Shown piece after piece: positions 8,154 through 17,404 of a stretch of 64,000 nucleotides of DNA. The notes below the pieces were generated by a model, which saw only the letters and a list, made by a program, of their open reading frames with translations, had not been told where the DNA came from and did not search any database. Within the stretch, counting starts at the first letter, position 1. The number at the start of each line of letters is the position of its first letter. The stretch is from positions 62,001-126,000 of the forward strand of contig NZ_CAKRNY010000003.1 in NCBI RefSeq assembly GCF_934371575.1. Direction: 5' to 3'. The stretch is from an uncultured Blautia sp. (GTDB taxonomy: Bacteria > Bacillota > Clostridia > Lachnospirales > Lachnospiraceae). The translations under genes were made by a program, and so were the position numbers.

Positions 8154-10229
8154 CTACTTAATCGTAACCTTCTGTGCCGTATCATAAAATTCATCCTGAT
8201 ACATTACATAGATCTCATACTCATCTGCATCCAACCCCTGCAGCGGTACCGGAATATGTTCATAAAACTCCAGATAGTCTTCTTTGTGAAGTCTTATGTT
8301 TGTGGTATCATACACGTAAGTATTTTCCTTTCCATGGAATATGATCTGTGAAATGCGATGATCATAAGTTCCAACATAAAGAACCTGTCCCGTCAGATGA
8401 AGGGTAACATCTTCATCATCAAGTATCTGTTCCGGTTTCTTTGTCCACAGCCATTTCCAGGTCTTGGTTGGCTGCAGTAATTCGCCTCTGATATAGTTCT
8501 CTGCTGGTTCCATAGGCGATGCAAGATCATTATAATCTATTTCCATCTCGGAAGCTCGGTAAAATGTAGTCTTTATACTAAACTGATTCTGTATTTCTTC
8601 TGTATCATAATCAAATTCGTAAGTCATTCCTTTTCGTCCATCTTCCGTTCCCCTCACATGACCGCACATACCAAAAAGGTGATTGCTGTCCTCATCATAA
8701 ATAGTGGAAGATGTGATTGTAGACCATACAGTAGGAATTTTCTTAATTTGCTGTACAGTTCCATTTTTTTCGTTAACAGAATAAACTACAAGATAAGATT
8801 CTTTTGTTCTGTCATAATATGTTATATTCGAACTTCTAACTTTTACAGAATGATTATCGAACATGCTAATCTCTACCGTTTCATCATTTCCATCAAGATC
8901 TGCTGATATCTGGTATGCCGTATGCTGCTGGAAATGATAATTGAAATCCCCTTCCGGCTGAAGCACATATTGTTCATATTCCGTACCTTCCCAGAATCTT
9001 GGATCACAAAGAATCCACTGAATTTCCTTGGTTGTCCAGTTCAGCTTGATCACCGATTCCAGATTTCGCGGACTGATAATGATGGTATCGCTTTCCGGTT
9101 GATAAGATACAGTATTCAGATGAACCCAGTCAACTCTGTCCTCATATTTGCATTTTATAATATCTCCCAGAACCAGCTCATTTACCACTTCACCAGTCTC
9201 TCTGTCCAGTTCCTGGATCTTATCCTCAATATGACCTTCCAGCGAACTGCTGAGAACAAGCAAATTTCCGCCCGGTTCTTTTTCAATTACCTCATGGTGG
9301 ATTCCACCAGACACATAATACAGTGTATACGCTCTTCCCAGATAATCCATCTCATAAAAATTTGTGGTCTGCGGCTTATCTGAAGAAGGAACCTGCGCTG
9401 CCGTATCCTGCACGATCATTCTGTTATCAGACAGCATAAAAATTCCAGAGGCTTTTATCTTGGTATTCATGTACCAGCGAATATCTCCCATGCAATCATA
9501 TGCAAACGGAAAAACAGTTTTCTGACCATATACCATAGTCAGTTCATATGCAGATTCCCCGCTGGTTTTCACCGGCTCAATTACATCTGCCAGTGTCTCA
9601 GGCAATGAGTCCGTTTTAATTTTTATTTCCTGTGAATCCGTAACCTGTCCATTTTCATCCAGGAGCTCTAAAACTACTGTATTTTCCTCTGCTGGATAAA
9701 GTCCAATGACAGGAACCCTGTGAGAGGTTGCCGCATCTACCTCGCCGCTGATATCCGCAGCTTCTGTTTTTCCTTTTACTGTAAAGCGAACTCCGCATTC
9801 TTCTGGTGTATCAAAGACTACAACTGCTGTCAATGGCGCTATCTGATATGGATTCTGGATTACCATAGGCTCTTCCCAGCTATACCCGTTCTCCTGTTCT
9901 GCCTGAAGCTGTTGGTCAATTTCATAGGAAGTTTTAACCCTTGTTTCTTCTTTCGGTATGTCTGTTTCAATTGCATCTGCACTTTCATCATTTTCTACAA
10001 TAGAAACAGTATTATCCATATCCATGGAGACATTCAGCTTCTGCTCATAGTAACCATACTTCTTTTTCCTTTTTTCACGCACAGAGTAAGGAATCTCCTG
10101 ATTAGTCAGCTTCATGTATGTATTATAGATTCCTCTCCGCTTTTTCCAGCATAGTGCTGCAAATAACGCCAGAAATAGCAAAAATACTACCAGTACTGTG
10201 ATTTTTGTTCTTTTTTTCCAGTTTTTCAT
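8154..10229 (-). CDS. Arylsulfate sulfotransferase, membrane-anchored paralogue
   Basis: 691 residues. A hydrophobic stretch at residues 10-27 after a Lys-rich start is not followed by a cleavage site and probably anchors the protein with its enzyme outside. A Q-E-N-G-Y-S-W-E-E-P segment and the Ig-like domain match the second sulfotransferase of the operon, so the two are paralogues. Active-site equivalents are H311/H312 (I-H-H-E), H370 (W-V-H-L-N), R388 (S-P-R-N) and H436 (Q-Q-H-T). The residue after R388 is Asn where the paralogue has His, and H436 is followed by Thr rather than Asn, so acceptor or donor preference may differ. It starts 61 nt after the sensor kinase gene. Confidence 0.87.
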   Translation of the reverse strand: MKNWKKRTKITVLVVFLLFLALFAALCWKKRRGIYNTYMKLTNQEIPYSVREKRKKKYGYYEQKLNVSMDMDNTVSIVENDESADAIETDIPKEETRVKTSYEIDQQLQAEQENGYSWEEPMVIQNPYQIAPLTAVVVFDTPEECGVRFTVKGKTEAADISGEVDAATSHRVPVIGLYPAEENTVVLELLDENGQVTDSQEIKIKTDSLPETLADVIEPVKTSGESAYELTMVYGQKTVFPFAYDCMGDIRWYMNTKIKASGIFMLSDNRMIVQDTAAQVPSSDKPQTTNFYEMDYLGRAYTLYYVSGGIHHEVIEKEPGGNLLVLSSSLEGHIEDKIQELDRETGEVVNELVLGDIIKCKYEDRVDWVHLNTVSYQPESDTIIISPRNLESVIKLNWTTKEIQWILCDPRFWEGTEYEQYVLQPEGDFNYHFQQHTAYQISADLDGNDETVEISMFDNHSVKVRSSNITYYDRTKESYLVVYSVNEKNGTVQQIKKIPTVWSTITSSTIYDEDSNHLFGMCGHVRGTEDGRKGMTYEFDYDTEEIQNQFSIKTTFYRASEMEIDYNDLASPMEPAENYIRGELLQPTKTWKWLWTKKPEQILDDEDVTLHLTGQVLYVGTYDHRISQIIFHGKENTYVYDTTNIRLHKEDYLEFYEHIPVPLQGLDADEYEIYVMYQDEFYDTAQKVTIK

Positions 10230-10290
10230 TTCTTCTTACTCTTTCCATTTCCTTTTATATTATTCGAAATCCGCTGATTTACTGCGTAAA

Positions 10291-11571
10291 TCACTGCTCT
10301 CTCATTTCCGGCAGCTCTATCCAGAACAGAACTCCATTTTTCTGATTTATAACGCCGCAGGTTCCATTATGCTTAGTGATGATCTTTCGAACAACAAACA
10401 GTCCCAGCCCCACATTTCTTACATTGTTATCCGATGTAACGGGCTTCTTTTTCTGGGAAGTTGTGTAAAAGCTGTCCCAGATGTGCTCGATCTGTTCTTC
10501 CCGGATCGGTTCACCATCGTTATAAACTTCCAGGCGAATCTGCTTCTTATCTTTTTTCAGCACAAAACGAATTCTTTTGCCCTGCTCTGTGTGCTGAAAA
10601 GCATTCATCAGGTAATTGTTCACAGCCCTTTCCAGATACATTCGATTCCCATATACGAAACAGTTCTTTTCTATTTCCTGCTCTACTTTGATCTCATTCT
10701 TACGGAAAATCGCATCATAACGCAGCAACAGATATTCTGCCATTTCCGATACATTTACCCGGCTCATTTCCATTGCACTCATCTGATTATCCAGCATGGA
10801 AAAATCAAGAAGCTCGCCTACCATCTTCGACATTTTATCCAATTCTTCGTGAATAGATGAATAATAATAGGAACGGTCGATTTTATCACCTGCGATTTCC
10901 AGCATCTCAACCTGGCTGGATACTACTGCCAATGGAGTCTTTAATTCATGGGAAATATTCGCCACAAATTCACGCTGGCTTTCAAGAAGCTGATATTCTG
11001 ACTTCCTGGACTGATTACGAAGTGCTGCTTTTCCCTTCTTATCAAGCACGTAACCAAGGAATGTGAGCAGAATCAGAACCACTGCCAGATAAATCCTTGT
11101 CACCTTAATAATTTCCAGTACAGACTGAACATCTTTTCTCAAGTAAATATAAAAAGGTTTTCCTCCCTGTATAATTTTCCCACGAAACATTAATATATGG
11201 CGCGACTCCAGACTGCGCTGTTCCAATGTTCCTTTTTCTGTATATTCATTGATCTTATTTTCTATATATTTCTGTGCACGATCGGTTCTAAGGGAAGCTT
11301 TGGATGTGTAAATCTGTTCATAGTCCTCATTTACGATTACTGTTTCGATTTTTTCTTTCTGATATTCGCCCAGAGTTTCTTCATCATCCTCATTTAACGC
11401 TTCCAGATCCATATCGTGAAGGTCTTCATACAACTGCCGCATTACCTTTTCCTTTGATGCAGTGTACAAAGGATAACTGCATACACTGTACAGAATTACA
11501 GCCACTGCCAGACCAAGCACCATTATCCAGAGTGCTCTTCCTGTATCCTGAAATGTTCCCTTATTCTTCAC
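10291..11571 (-). CDS. Sensor histidine kinase (EnvZ/PhoR type)
   Basis: 426 residues from a GTG at 11571, which follows GGGGAGG and overlaps the end of the response regulator gene by 11 nt. The upstream in-frame ATG at 11604 lies inside the regulator gene and lacks a ribosome site. There are two membrane segments (about 13-35 and 155-175) around an extracytoplasmic domain. A HisKA domain with the phosphorylated His in I-S-H-E-L-K-T-P and an HATPase with an N box (N-Y-L-M-N-A) and G-L-G-L-F-V-V-R-K follow. The position between its regulator and the sulfotransferases suggests it senses a sulfated or phenolic compound or a cell-envelope cue. Confidence 0.92.
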   Translation of the reverse strand: MKNKGTFQDTGRALWIMVLGLAVAVILYSVCSYPLYTASKEKVMRQLYEDLHDMDLEALNEDDEETLGEYQKEKIETVIVNEDYEQIYTSKASLRTDRAQKYIENKINEYTEKGTLEQRSLESRHILMFRGKIIQGGKPFYIYLRKDVQSVLEIIKVTRIYLAVVLILLTFLGYVLDKKGKAALRNQSRKSEYQLLESQREFVANISHELKTPLAVVSSQVEMLEIAGDKIDRSYYYSSIHEELDKMSKMVGELLDFSMLDNQMSAMEMSRVNVSEMAEYLLLRYDAIFRKNEIKVEQEIEKNCFVYGNRMYLERAVNNYLMNAFQHTEQGKRIRFVLKKDKKQIRLEVYNDGEPIREEQIEHIWDSFYTTSQKKKPVTSDNNVRNVGLGLFVVRKIITKHNGTCGVINQKNGVLFWIELPEMREQ

Positions 11572-12247
11572 GGTATTCCTCCCCAAAGATGTAGCCAACA
11601 CCATATACAGTGCGAATATAACTGCCTCCGTCTCCCAGCTTTTTTCGCAGCTGTTTTACCAGAGTGTCAATGGTACGCACATCACCTGTGTAATCATATT
11701 CCCAGACTGCATCCAGTATGGTATTTCTTGGAAGCACGATTCCCGGATGTTCCATGAAATAAACCATCAGGTCAAATTCTTTCTTTGTGGTTTCTATAAA
11801 CTGTTCTTTATAATATAGAAACTGTCCATTTACATCAGCCTGCAAATCCTTATATTCCACCATGGTTCTCAGCTTTCCCGCCCGCTTCAGCACAGCCTCA
11901 ATGTGCAGCTTCATAAGCGCCAGGGAAAAAGGCTTGGTAATATAATCATCTGCCCCTTTTTCGAATCCGTTCATCTGATCGGATACTGCAGCCCTTGCAG
12001 ACAAAATAATAACCGGAACTTCAGATATTTTTCGTATTTCTTTCAATACCGTATATCCTGAAATATCCGGCAGCATCAGATCCAGCAGGATCAGGTCGAT
12101 TTTCTGTTTATTTTGCTGAAAACATTCCAGCGCTTTGTTCCCTGTAAGTGCCCCATGTACTTCATAATTCTGAATTCTGAGAAAATCAGAAACTGTCTGC
12201 GCCAGTTTTGGTTCGTCCTCAACTACAAGTATTTCTATTTTTTTCAC
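11561..12247 (-). CDS. Response regulator, OmpR/PhoB family
   Basis: 228 residues starting with GTG after AAGGAAAGGAA. The receiver domain has the acidic pair near the start (V-V-E-D-E-P), the phospho-acceptor in L-I-L-L-D-L-M-L-P and the conserved lysine in I-T-K-P-F. A winged helix (about residues 130-225) carries R-T-I-D-T-L-V-K-Q-L-R-K-K-L and the terminal R-T-V-Y-G-V-G-Y. It heads an apparent operon of regulator, kinase, two sulfotransferases and a lipoprotein, with gaps of 61 nt or less, so it likely controls them and itself. Confidence 0.94.
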   Translation of the reverse strand: MKKIEILVVEDEPKLAQTVSDFLRIQNYEVHGALTGNKALECFQQNKQKIDLILLDLMLPDISGYTVLKEIRKISEVPVIILSARAAVSDQMNGFEKGADDYITKPFSLALMKLHIEAVLKRAGKLRTMVEYKDLQADVNGQFLYYKEQFIETTKKEFDLMVYFMEHPGIVLPRNTILDAVWEYDYTGDVRTIDTLVKQLRKKLGDGGSYIRTVYGVGYIFGEEYREE

Positions 12248-12347
12248 TTAGCATTCCTTTCCTTATAATTCTCCATGATTAATAGTAGCACGTAATTTTG
12301 ATGGAAATGTGATTAAATACATTTTTAATTTTGTCCGCAGCTTTTGT

Positions 12348-12376
12348 TTGATGAATTAACCCCTGTGTAGTATAAT
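12348..12376 (+). promoter_or_regulatory. Vegetative promoter for the HD-GYP/GGDEF gene
   Basis: TTGATG (12348-12353), 17-nt spacer and perfect TATAAT (12371-12376), about 40 nt before the TTG start codon. Confidence 0.75.
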
Positions 12377-12414
12377 AAACTATATAATTCCCTATACGGA
12401 GGAGGAAAATTGCC

Positions 12415-15240
12415 TTGAACAAGATAAATGACCCTGCCCGACAGGGACCAAGATACATTTTCTATTTTCTAATGTTCGCCATTCTTGGATGGTTTGTTTT
12501 TATGCAGATTTTTGGTGCCGATGAGCGATCTGTTGACAGACTTTCTTCCTCAGTTCTTTATTCCGGTACTTTCACCTGGGAAAAATCAGACGGTACCACA
12601 CAGAAGATTTCCATTCCAGGTGATTACGATGTTCCAGCTGGAGAAACCATGGTAATCACCACGATTCTTCCAGAAGATTTTGACGCTGGCACTGTGGCGA
12701 TCCGTTCTTCCTTACAGGATGTGAATATCTACGTTGACGGTTCCCTGAGAACACGTTATACCACCAGAGAAACACGTCTGGTTGGAAAAAATTCTGCCAG
12801 CCGCTATATTTTCTGCCCGACTTCACAGGCAGATGCCGGCAAGGAGCTTCGCATTGAACTGACTACATATACCTCCAACTATTCCGGCATCGTCAATCAG
12901 GTGTTCTGCGGTGACAAGGCGGATATCTGGCAGACAATCCTCAACAAATACGGATTTGCCACTTACATAGCTCTTTTTGTCCTGTTTACCGGAATTATCG
13001 GCATACTGTTCAGTTTAACGCTGAGTATGGCATATCACAAGCATTTTGACATGGAATACCTCAGCTGGTGTATGGTTATGGGTGCTGTCTGGATGCTGGG
13101 CGAGTCCAATCTCAGACAGATTCTTGTTCCCAATTCCTCAGCCCTTGGCTCCCTGTGCTTTGTGATGATCCTGCTTTGCCCCATTCCGCTTCTCCTTTAT
13201 GCGGACTGTGTACAGCATGGACTGCACCATCGGCTTTACTGCTGGATCGGCGGTGCTGCACTTCTGGACTTCGCCATCTGCTCCATTCTTACAACAGCAG
13301 ATATTGCGGATTATATTGAAACCCTTCCTATTGGACAGATCATCCTGATTGGAACCTTTTTAATAATATTTATACATCTTTGCCTGTATACCCACGCAAG
13401 TCAGGATCGTGCAGATCATCTTCTGCTTCTGGGACTGTTGATTGCTATGCTCTGTGTTGCAGCAGAATCTGCTTCTGTATATTTTATTACAAACATATCC
13501 GGTGTCTTTATTGGGATTAGCATGCTGATTCTTCTCTTTATCAGCATACTCCGAACCATTCGAAATATAAAAAATATGGAAAAGACGCGCCAGCAGCTGG
13601 AGCTGGAAAAGAAGCAGAAACAAACAGAAGAAATGTCCTTACAGATGATGCAGACACTTTCCACGACCATTGAGGCAAAAGATGAATACACCTGCGGACA
13701 TTCCTGCAGGGTAGCGGAATATGCGGCACTGATCGCAGCAGAGCTTGGATGGTCCCCTGAGCAGATTCAGCAGCTGAAGCACGCTGCCTACCTTCACGAT
13801 ATCGGAAAGATTGGTATTCCGGAGCAGATTTTAAACAAGCCCTCCCGGCTTACAGATGAAGAATTCAATCTGATCAAACAGCATACCATTATCGGCGCGG
13901 AAATTTTAAAGGACATCACCTTTATCCCATACATTATTGAAGTTTCCCGCAGCCATCACGAACGTTATGACGGATGCGGCTATCCGGACGGACTAAAAGG
14001 AACTGACATTCCAGTCCATGCCCGTATTATCACTGTTGCAGACAGCTATGATGCCATGAATTCCCGCCGCATCTATCGAAGTGCTCTGCCGCCTGAAATA
14101 ATCAGAGAAGAACTTGAGAAAAACCGCGGCAAACAGTTTGACCCTCAGATTACAGATATATTCCTGAAACTATTAGATGAAAAACGTGTTGTTCTCCACA
14201 ATATCCGCACACAGGAAATACCAGCCTCACCAGGGGCTGACCATACCATTAACAAATTCATTTCAGAAGTAGTCAGCACCATAAAGAGCCAGGAGGATTC
14301 CAAGAATTACGATTTCCTGACTGGTCTTCCCATGAGAAGCCTTGGAGAACGGCTTATTGCAGAATTCATGCAGGAACATGACGGCTGTCTTATTTTCCTT
14401 GATATGGATAATCTGAAAAAAATCAATGACGTTCATGGACACAAGGCCGGTGACCGCGCCTTAAAGAATCTGGGAACCCTGCTTTCCCGCTATACAGCTA
14501 ACGGTATCGCCTGCCGTCTTGGTGGAGATGAATTTCTTCTGTTTCTGCCAGACGTAAGTGCCGAAACTGTGTCGAAACTAATGGCACGGCTTTTCCACCA
14601 CTTCCATTCTATTGCAGAAGCCGATCCTGAGATCAAAGATGCTGCACTGTCTGCCGGTTTGTATATGTGCACTACCAGCGATACCTTTGCAAACTGTTAT
14701 TCCAAAGCAGATAAGGCATTATACAATGTGAAGCAAAATGGTAAAAATCACTTTTCCTTTTATCAGCAAATCAGCCACCCCTCTTCCGATTCGCCTGGTA
14801 CTGCCAGGGATCTTCAGCAGGTGGCAAACGCGCTCCGCAAAAGCGGCAGCTATGCAGGTGCTCTTGATCTGAATTACCGGGATTTTTCCAGACAGTATGA
14901 ATATATGCAGCAGCTCATTATCCGAAGCGGAAACAACTGCTATCTGGTAATGGTCACACTGGAAGCTACTTCGGACACTCCCGCTCATATTGAGGAAATT
15001 GAACAGACTCTTTCTCATATGGAACAAGCTATCCAAAACACCATCCGGCGTGTGGATATCTGTACCAGATACAGTTCCATGCAGTATCTGATCATCCTGT
15101 TTCAGCCGGTTGAATCTCAGATTCCCAATATTATGGAACGTATTTTTATGCAATACTATAAACAGGCAAAAAGCACTAACTTTCTGCCAACATACAAATA
15201 TCTGTCTATGACGGAAAATAATATGGATACCAATCAATAA
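12415..15240 (+). CDS. Membrane protein with HD-GYP phosphodiesterase and GGDEF cyclase domains
   Basis: 941 residues. The start is taken as TTG at 12415 because GGAGGAGG lies about 9 nt upstream and no in-frame ATG occurs nearby. A first membrane helix, an extracellular beta domain (about 45-170) and about seven further helices (to about 390) resemble 7TM sensor modules. A coiled coil leads to an HD-GYP domain with H-D at 461-462 and H-H-E-R-Y-D-G-C-G-Y-P near 515, complete for cyclic di-GMP hydrolysis. A GGDEF domain follows with an intact G-G-D-E-F at about 703-707. The last 150 residues resemble a degenerate second cyclase-like domain. Having both activities suggests a switchable cyclic di-nucleotide enzyme. 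It stands alone between two terminators. Confidence 0.9.
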   Translation: MNKINDPARQGPRYIFYFLMFAILGWFVFMQIFGADERSVDRLSSSVLYSGTFTWEKSDGTTQKISIPGDYDVPAGETMVITTILPEDFDAGTVAIRSSLQDVNIYVDGSLRTRYTTRETRLVGKNSASRYIFCPTSQADAGKELRIELTTYTSNYSGIVNQVFCGDKADIWQTILNKYGFATYIALFVLFTGIIGILFSLTLSMAYHKHFDMEYLSWCMVMGAVWMLGESNLRQILVPNSSALGSLCFVMILLCPIPLLLYADCVQHGLHHRLYCWIGGAALLDFAICSILTTADIADYIETLPIGQIILIGTFLIIFIHLCLYTHASQDRADHLLLLGLLIAMLCVAAESASVYFITNISGVFIGISMLILLFISILRTIRNIKNMEKTRQQLELEKKQKQTEEMSLQMMQTLSTTIEAKDEYTCGHSCRVAEYAALIAAELGWSPEQIQQLKHAAYLHDIGKIGIPEQILNKPSRLTDEEFNLIKQHTIIGAEILKDITFIPYIIEVSRSHHERYDGCGYPDGLKGTDIPVHARIITVADSYDAMNSRRIYRSALPPEIIREELEKNRGKQFDPQITDIFLKLLDEKRVVLHNIRTQEIPASPGADHTINKFISEVVSTIKSQEDSKNYDFLTGLPMRSLGERLIAEFMQEHDGCLIFLDMDNLKKINDVHGHKAGDRALKNLGTLLSRYTANGIACRLGGDEFLLFLPDVSAETVSKLMARLFHHFHSIAEADPEIKDAALSAGLYMCTTSDTFANCYSKADKALYNVKQNGKNHFSFYQQISHPSSDSPGTARDLQQVANALRKSGSYAGALDLNYRDFSRQYEYMQQLIIRSGNNCYLVMVTLEATSDTPAHIEEIEQTLSHMEQAIQNTIRRVDICTRYSSMQYLIILFQPVESQIPNIMERIFMQYYKQAKSTNFLPTYKYLSMTENNMDTNQ

Positions 15241-15241
15241 T

Positions 15242-15297
15242 AAAAGCTTCTGACAGATACAGGATTTTTCAGTCCTGTATCTGGTTCAGAAGCTTTT
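15242..15297. terminator. Long terminator hairpin
   Basis: Arms AAAAGCTTCTGA...AGATACAGGA and TCCTGTATCT...TCAGAAGCTTTT form an almost complete 22-bp stem with one small bulge, between converging genes. Serves both strands. Confidence 0.88.
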
Positions 15298-15311
15298 GTT
15301 TGAGGGTCATA

Positions 15312-16943
15312 TCACTTTGAATATTTCTCTACTTTTTCCTCATACTCTTCCTGACTTGTTATCTCATGCTTTACAATATGTCCATGATTCTTTTTCTTTG
15401 CAGTCAGATTCCTGCCAGGTCTTGGTGCATACTGATCCTCCGGAATCTCCAACGCATTTGCAACTGCATGAATAACCCCATTACTACTGTAGGTTGCTCC
15501 ACTTACCGCATCTACATTCAGACTCTGCTCAACCTTCATCTGTTCGATCACAGCTGGTGCTGCCCTGAAAAAGTATTCCTCATTATCACAGTAAGAAAGA
15601 ATGGAAATATCCGTTACCTTCTGTTTTTCAACTGTAACCTGAACCTCCACATCCCCTCGAAATGCATCTGCCGAGCCTGTATAAATGCCATCTGTCAGAT
15701 TCTGAAAACGTCCTGCTTCTATAAAGGATTGCCTATCTTCAGATTCTTCCTGTTCGGGTTTCTTCCCTTCACCTTCCTCATTTCCCAGTGCTTTATTCAC
15801 AGCTTCAATCAAACCATTACTGCTGTAAGTCGCACCGGAAACTGCATCTACATCTGTATTCTGCCTGCTGATCATCTCCTGGAAAATCCTGTTTTTCGCT
15901 CTCTCCATATAAGACTTATCATCTGCATAATCATCCAGTATAAGCTCTGTTAGCTTCCCGTCGGCAACCTTTACCGTAACCGTCACCTTGCCTCTGTAGC
16001 CCTCACCGGTTCCAGTATAAATACCATTCTGAAAGTCACCTCCGGCATCATTTTCTGCCGTTTTTTTCACTGAATCTGCCGTTTTCTCTCTAGCCAGATT
16101 TCCTTCTATAAGAAGCTGTGACACCATGATGGTAACACAGGTAACACCCACTCCAATCAGCACTCCATATCTGCTTCTAAAGTGCGCATTCCCTTTCGGA
16201 CACCAGCTTACACACTTCTGACAGCTGATACATTCTCCTCCGGCAATCCTGTCTTTCTTCGTAAGATCCATCCCCATGATGCATTTTGAGGTACATAAAT
16301 GACACTTTCCGCACCTTTCCCGCAGCTTTTCAATTTTCAGAAATGACACTCTGGAAATCAGCGAATAAATTGCTCCCATAGGGCAAAAATATCTGCAAAA
16401 AAATCTCTGTACAAACAGTGAGCCGATAAAGATTAAAAGAAGCAGAACCCCTCCAACAGAAAGCAAAGGCTTCAGTCCCGGCCAGTGTCCAAATGAAACA
16501 TACTGCCCAAATACCTGCCATGGGCCGGCTGTTTTCACAGCTGTTACGCCACTCCATATAAATATTATAAAGTACAAAAGTACTGCATATTTGGCAAATT
16601 TCAATATCTGGTCAGCCTTTTTCAGATTTCTTTTTCCCGGAAATAATGCCCGCAATCTGTGTGATCCAAGCCATAGTAAATCCTGCACTGCCCCAAAACT
16701 GCAGAAAAATCCGCAGAAAAACCTTCCCACAAGTACTGTTGCCGGCACAGTTGCCACCAGTATCCATACCGAATACTTCACACTTTCCCATGAAATATTT
16801 CCCTTGTAAATGCAGGAAACAATATTTCCCACAGCTGCGAATTCCTCTTCAAATAAGCCCGGAATTAAAGCAAAGGACAATATCTGGATAACCACTTTGA
16901 CCCAATTGATTTTCTTATTTTTCAGAAAGTTTTTTCTGTTCAT
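15312..16943 (-). CDS. Membrane polyferredoxin with two FMN-binding (flavinylation) domains
   Basis: 543 residues. About five membrane helices in the first 190 residues are followed by two 4Fe-4S motifs (C-G-K-C-H-L-C-T-S-K-C near 210 and C-I-S-C-Q-K-C-V-S-W-C-P near 240) and a helix near 265, as in NapH/NosR/YccM proteins. Two tandem FMN_bind domains then each carry D-A-V-S-G-A-T-Y-S-S-N-G (around 365 and 481), where the Thr normally receives FMN covalently from an ApbE transferase. This architecture belongs to membrane electron transfer, including flavin-based extracellular electron transfer in gut Firmicutes. No ApbE or terminal reductase gene is next to it. The start follows AAGGAG. Confidence 0.88.
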   Translation of the reverse strand: MNRKNFLKNKKINWVKVVIQILSFALIPGLFEEEFAAVGNIVSCIYKGNISWESVKYSVWILVATVPATVLVGRFFCGFFCSFGAVQDLLWLGSHRLRALFPGKRNLKKADQILKFAKYAVLLYFIIFIWSGVTAVKTAGPWQVFGQYVSFGHWPGLKPLLSVGGVLLLLIFIGSLFVQRFFCRYFCPMGAIYSLISRVSFLKIEKLRERCGKCHLCTSKCIMGMDLTKKDRIAGGECISCQKCVSWCPKGNAHFRSRYGVLIGVGVTCVTIMVSQLLIEGNLAREKTADSVKKTAENDAGGDFQNGIYTGTGEGYRGKVTVTVKVADGKLTELILDDYADDKSYMERAKNRIFQEMISRQNTDVDAVSGATYSSNGLIEAVNKALGNEEGEGKKPEQEESEDRQSFIEAGRFQNLTDGIYTGSADAFRGDVEVQVTVEKQKVTDISILSYCDNEEYFFRAAPAVIEQMKVEQSLNVDAVSGATYSSNGVIHAVANALEIPEDQYAPRPGRNLTAKKKNHGHIVKHEITSQEEYEEKVEKYSK

Positions 16944-16957
16944 TCTTATTCTCCTTA

Positions 16958-17001
16958 AAGCGTGTCTGAAAAAGACTCCGAAGCGTGTTTGAAAAAGGCT
17001 C
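16958..17001. repeat. Tandem direct repeat, 21 bp x 2
   Basis: Two copies, 16958-16978 and 16981-17001, of AAGCGTGTYTGAAAAARRCTC separated by CG; 19 of 21 positions agree. The repeat lies between the flavoprotein start and the DUF234 remnant and may mark a rearrangement junction. Confidence 0.75.
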
Positions 17002-17398
17002 TAGTACAAATCTTCGATTGTAAGTAGCACTGCGTTTTCTCGCGCTGCCCTTTCCTTTACCGGTTCTGTGAAGCCAGATTTGCTGAAAAACATAAGATAC
17101 GTTTCCTCTGCATTTTTAAACATTTCCGCAGCCATAACCAGGTCATCATACTCTTCCATAGACATTGGTTTATTTCGAAACTTACATTCACAGAACAACA
17201 CTTTCTTTCCTGTTTTATCAAACGCAAGTATATCAACATCATCCTGCGCTTTTATCAATGGATTATTCCCCCACCATTTCCCCGAATTTCTTCACAGGAA
17301 AGTTCCAAACCTAACATGGAATAATAATTCTGATTTGTAAAAAGAAATCGATACCAGAACTTATAATAATTATTTGTTATTTCAATCCATTTTTCATA
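17001..17398 (-). pseudogene. Remnant of an ATP-binding protein, DUF234 (AAA ATPase) C-terminus
   Basis: Two pieces of the same protein family are left in different frames. The upstream piece (about 17398-17280) reads N-N-Y-Y-K-F-W-Y-R-F-L-F-T-N, the usual beginning of the DUF234 domain. The downstream piece, open from about 17280 to the stop at 17001, reads G-K-W-W-G-N-N-P-L and then an 85-residue nuclease-like fold with D-I-L-A-F-D and C-E-C-K-F-R-N-K-P. The ATPase part is absent and the join is frameshifted and shortened. Intact relatives are archaeal-type ATPases of unknown role. This is a decaying gene. Confidence 0.75.
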
Positions 17399-17404
17399 TT
17401 ATTT

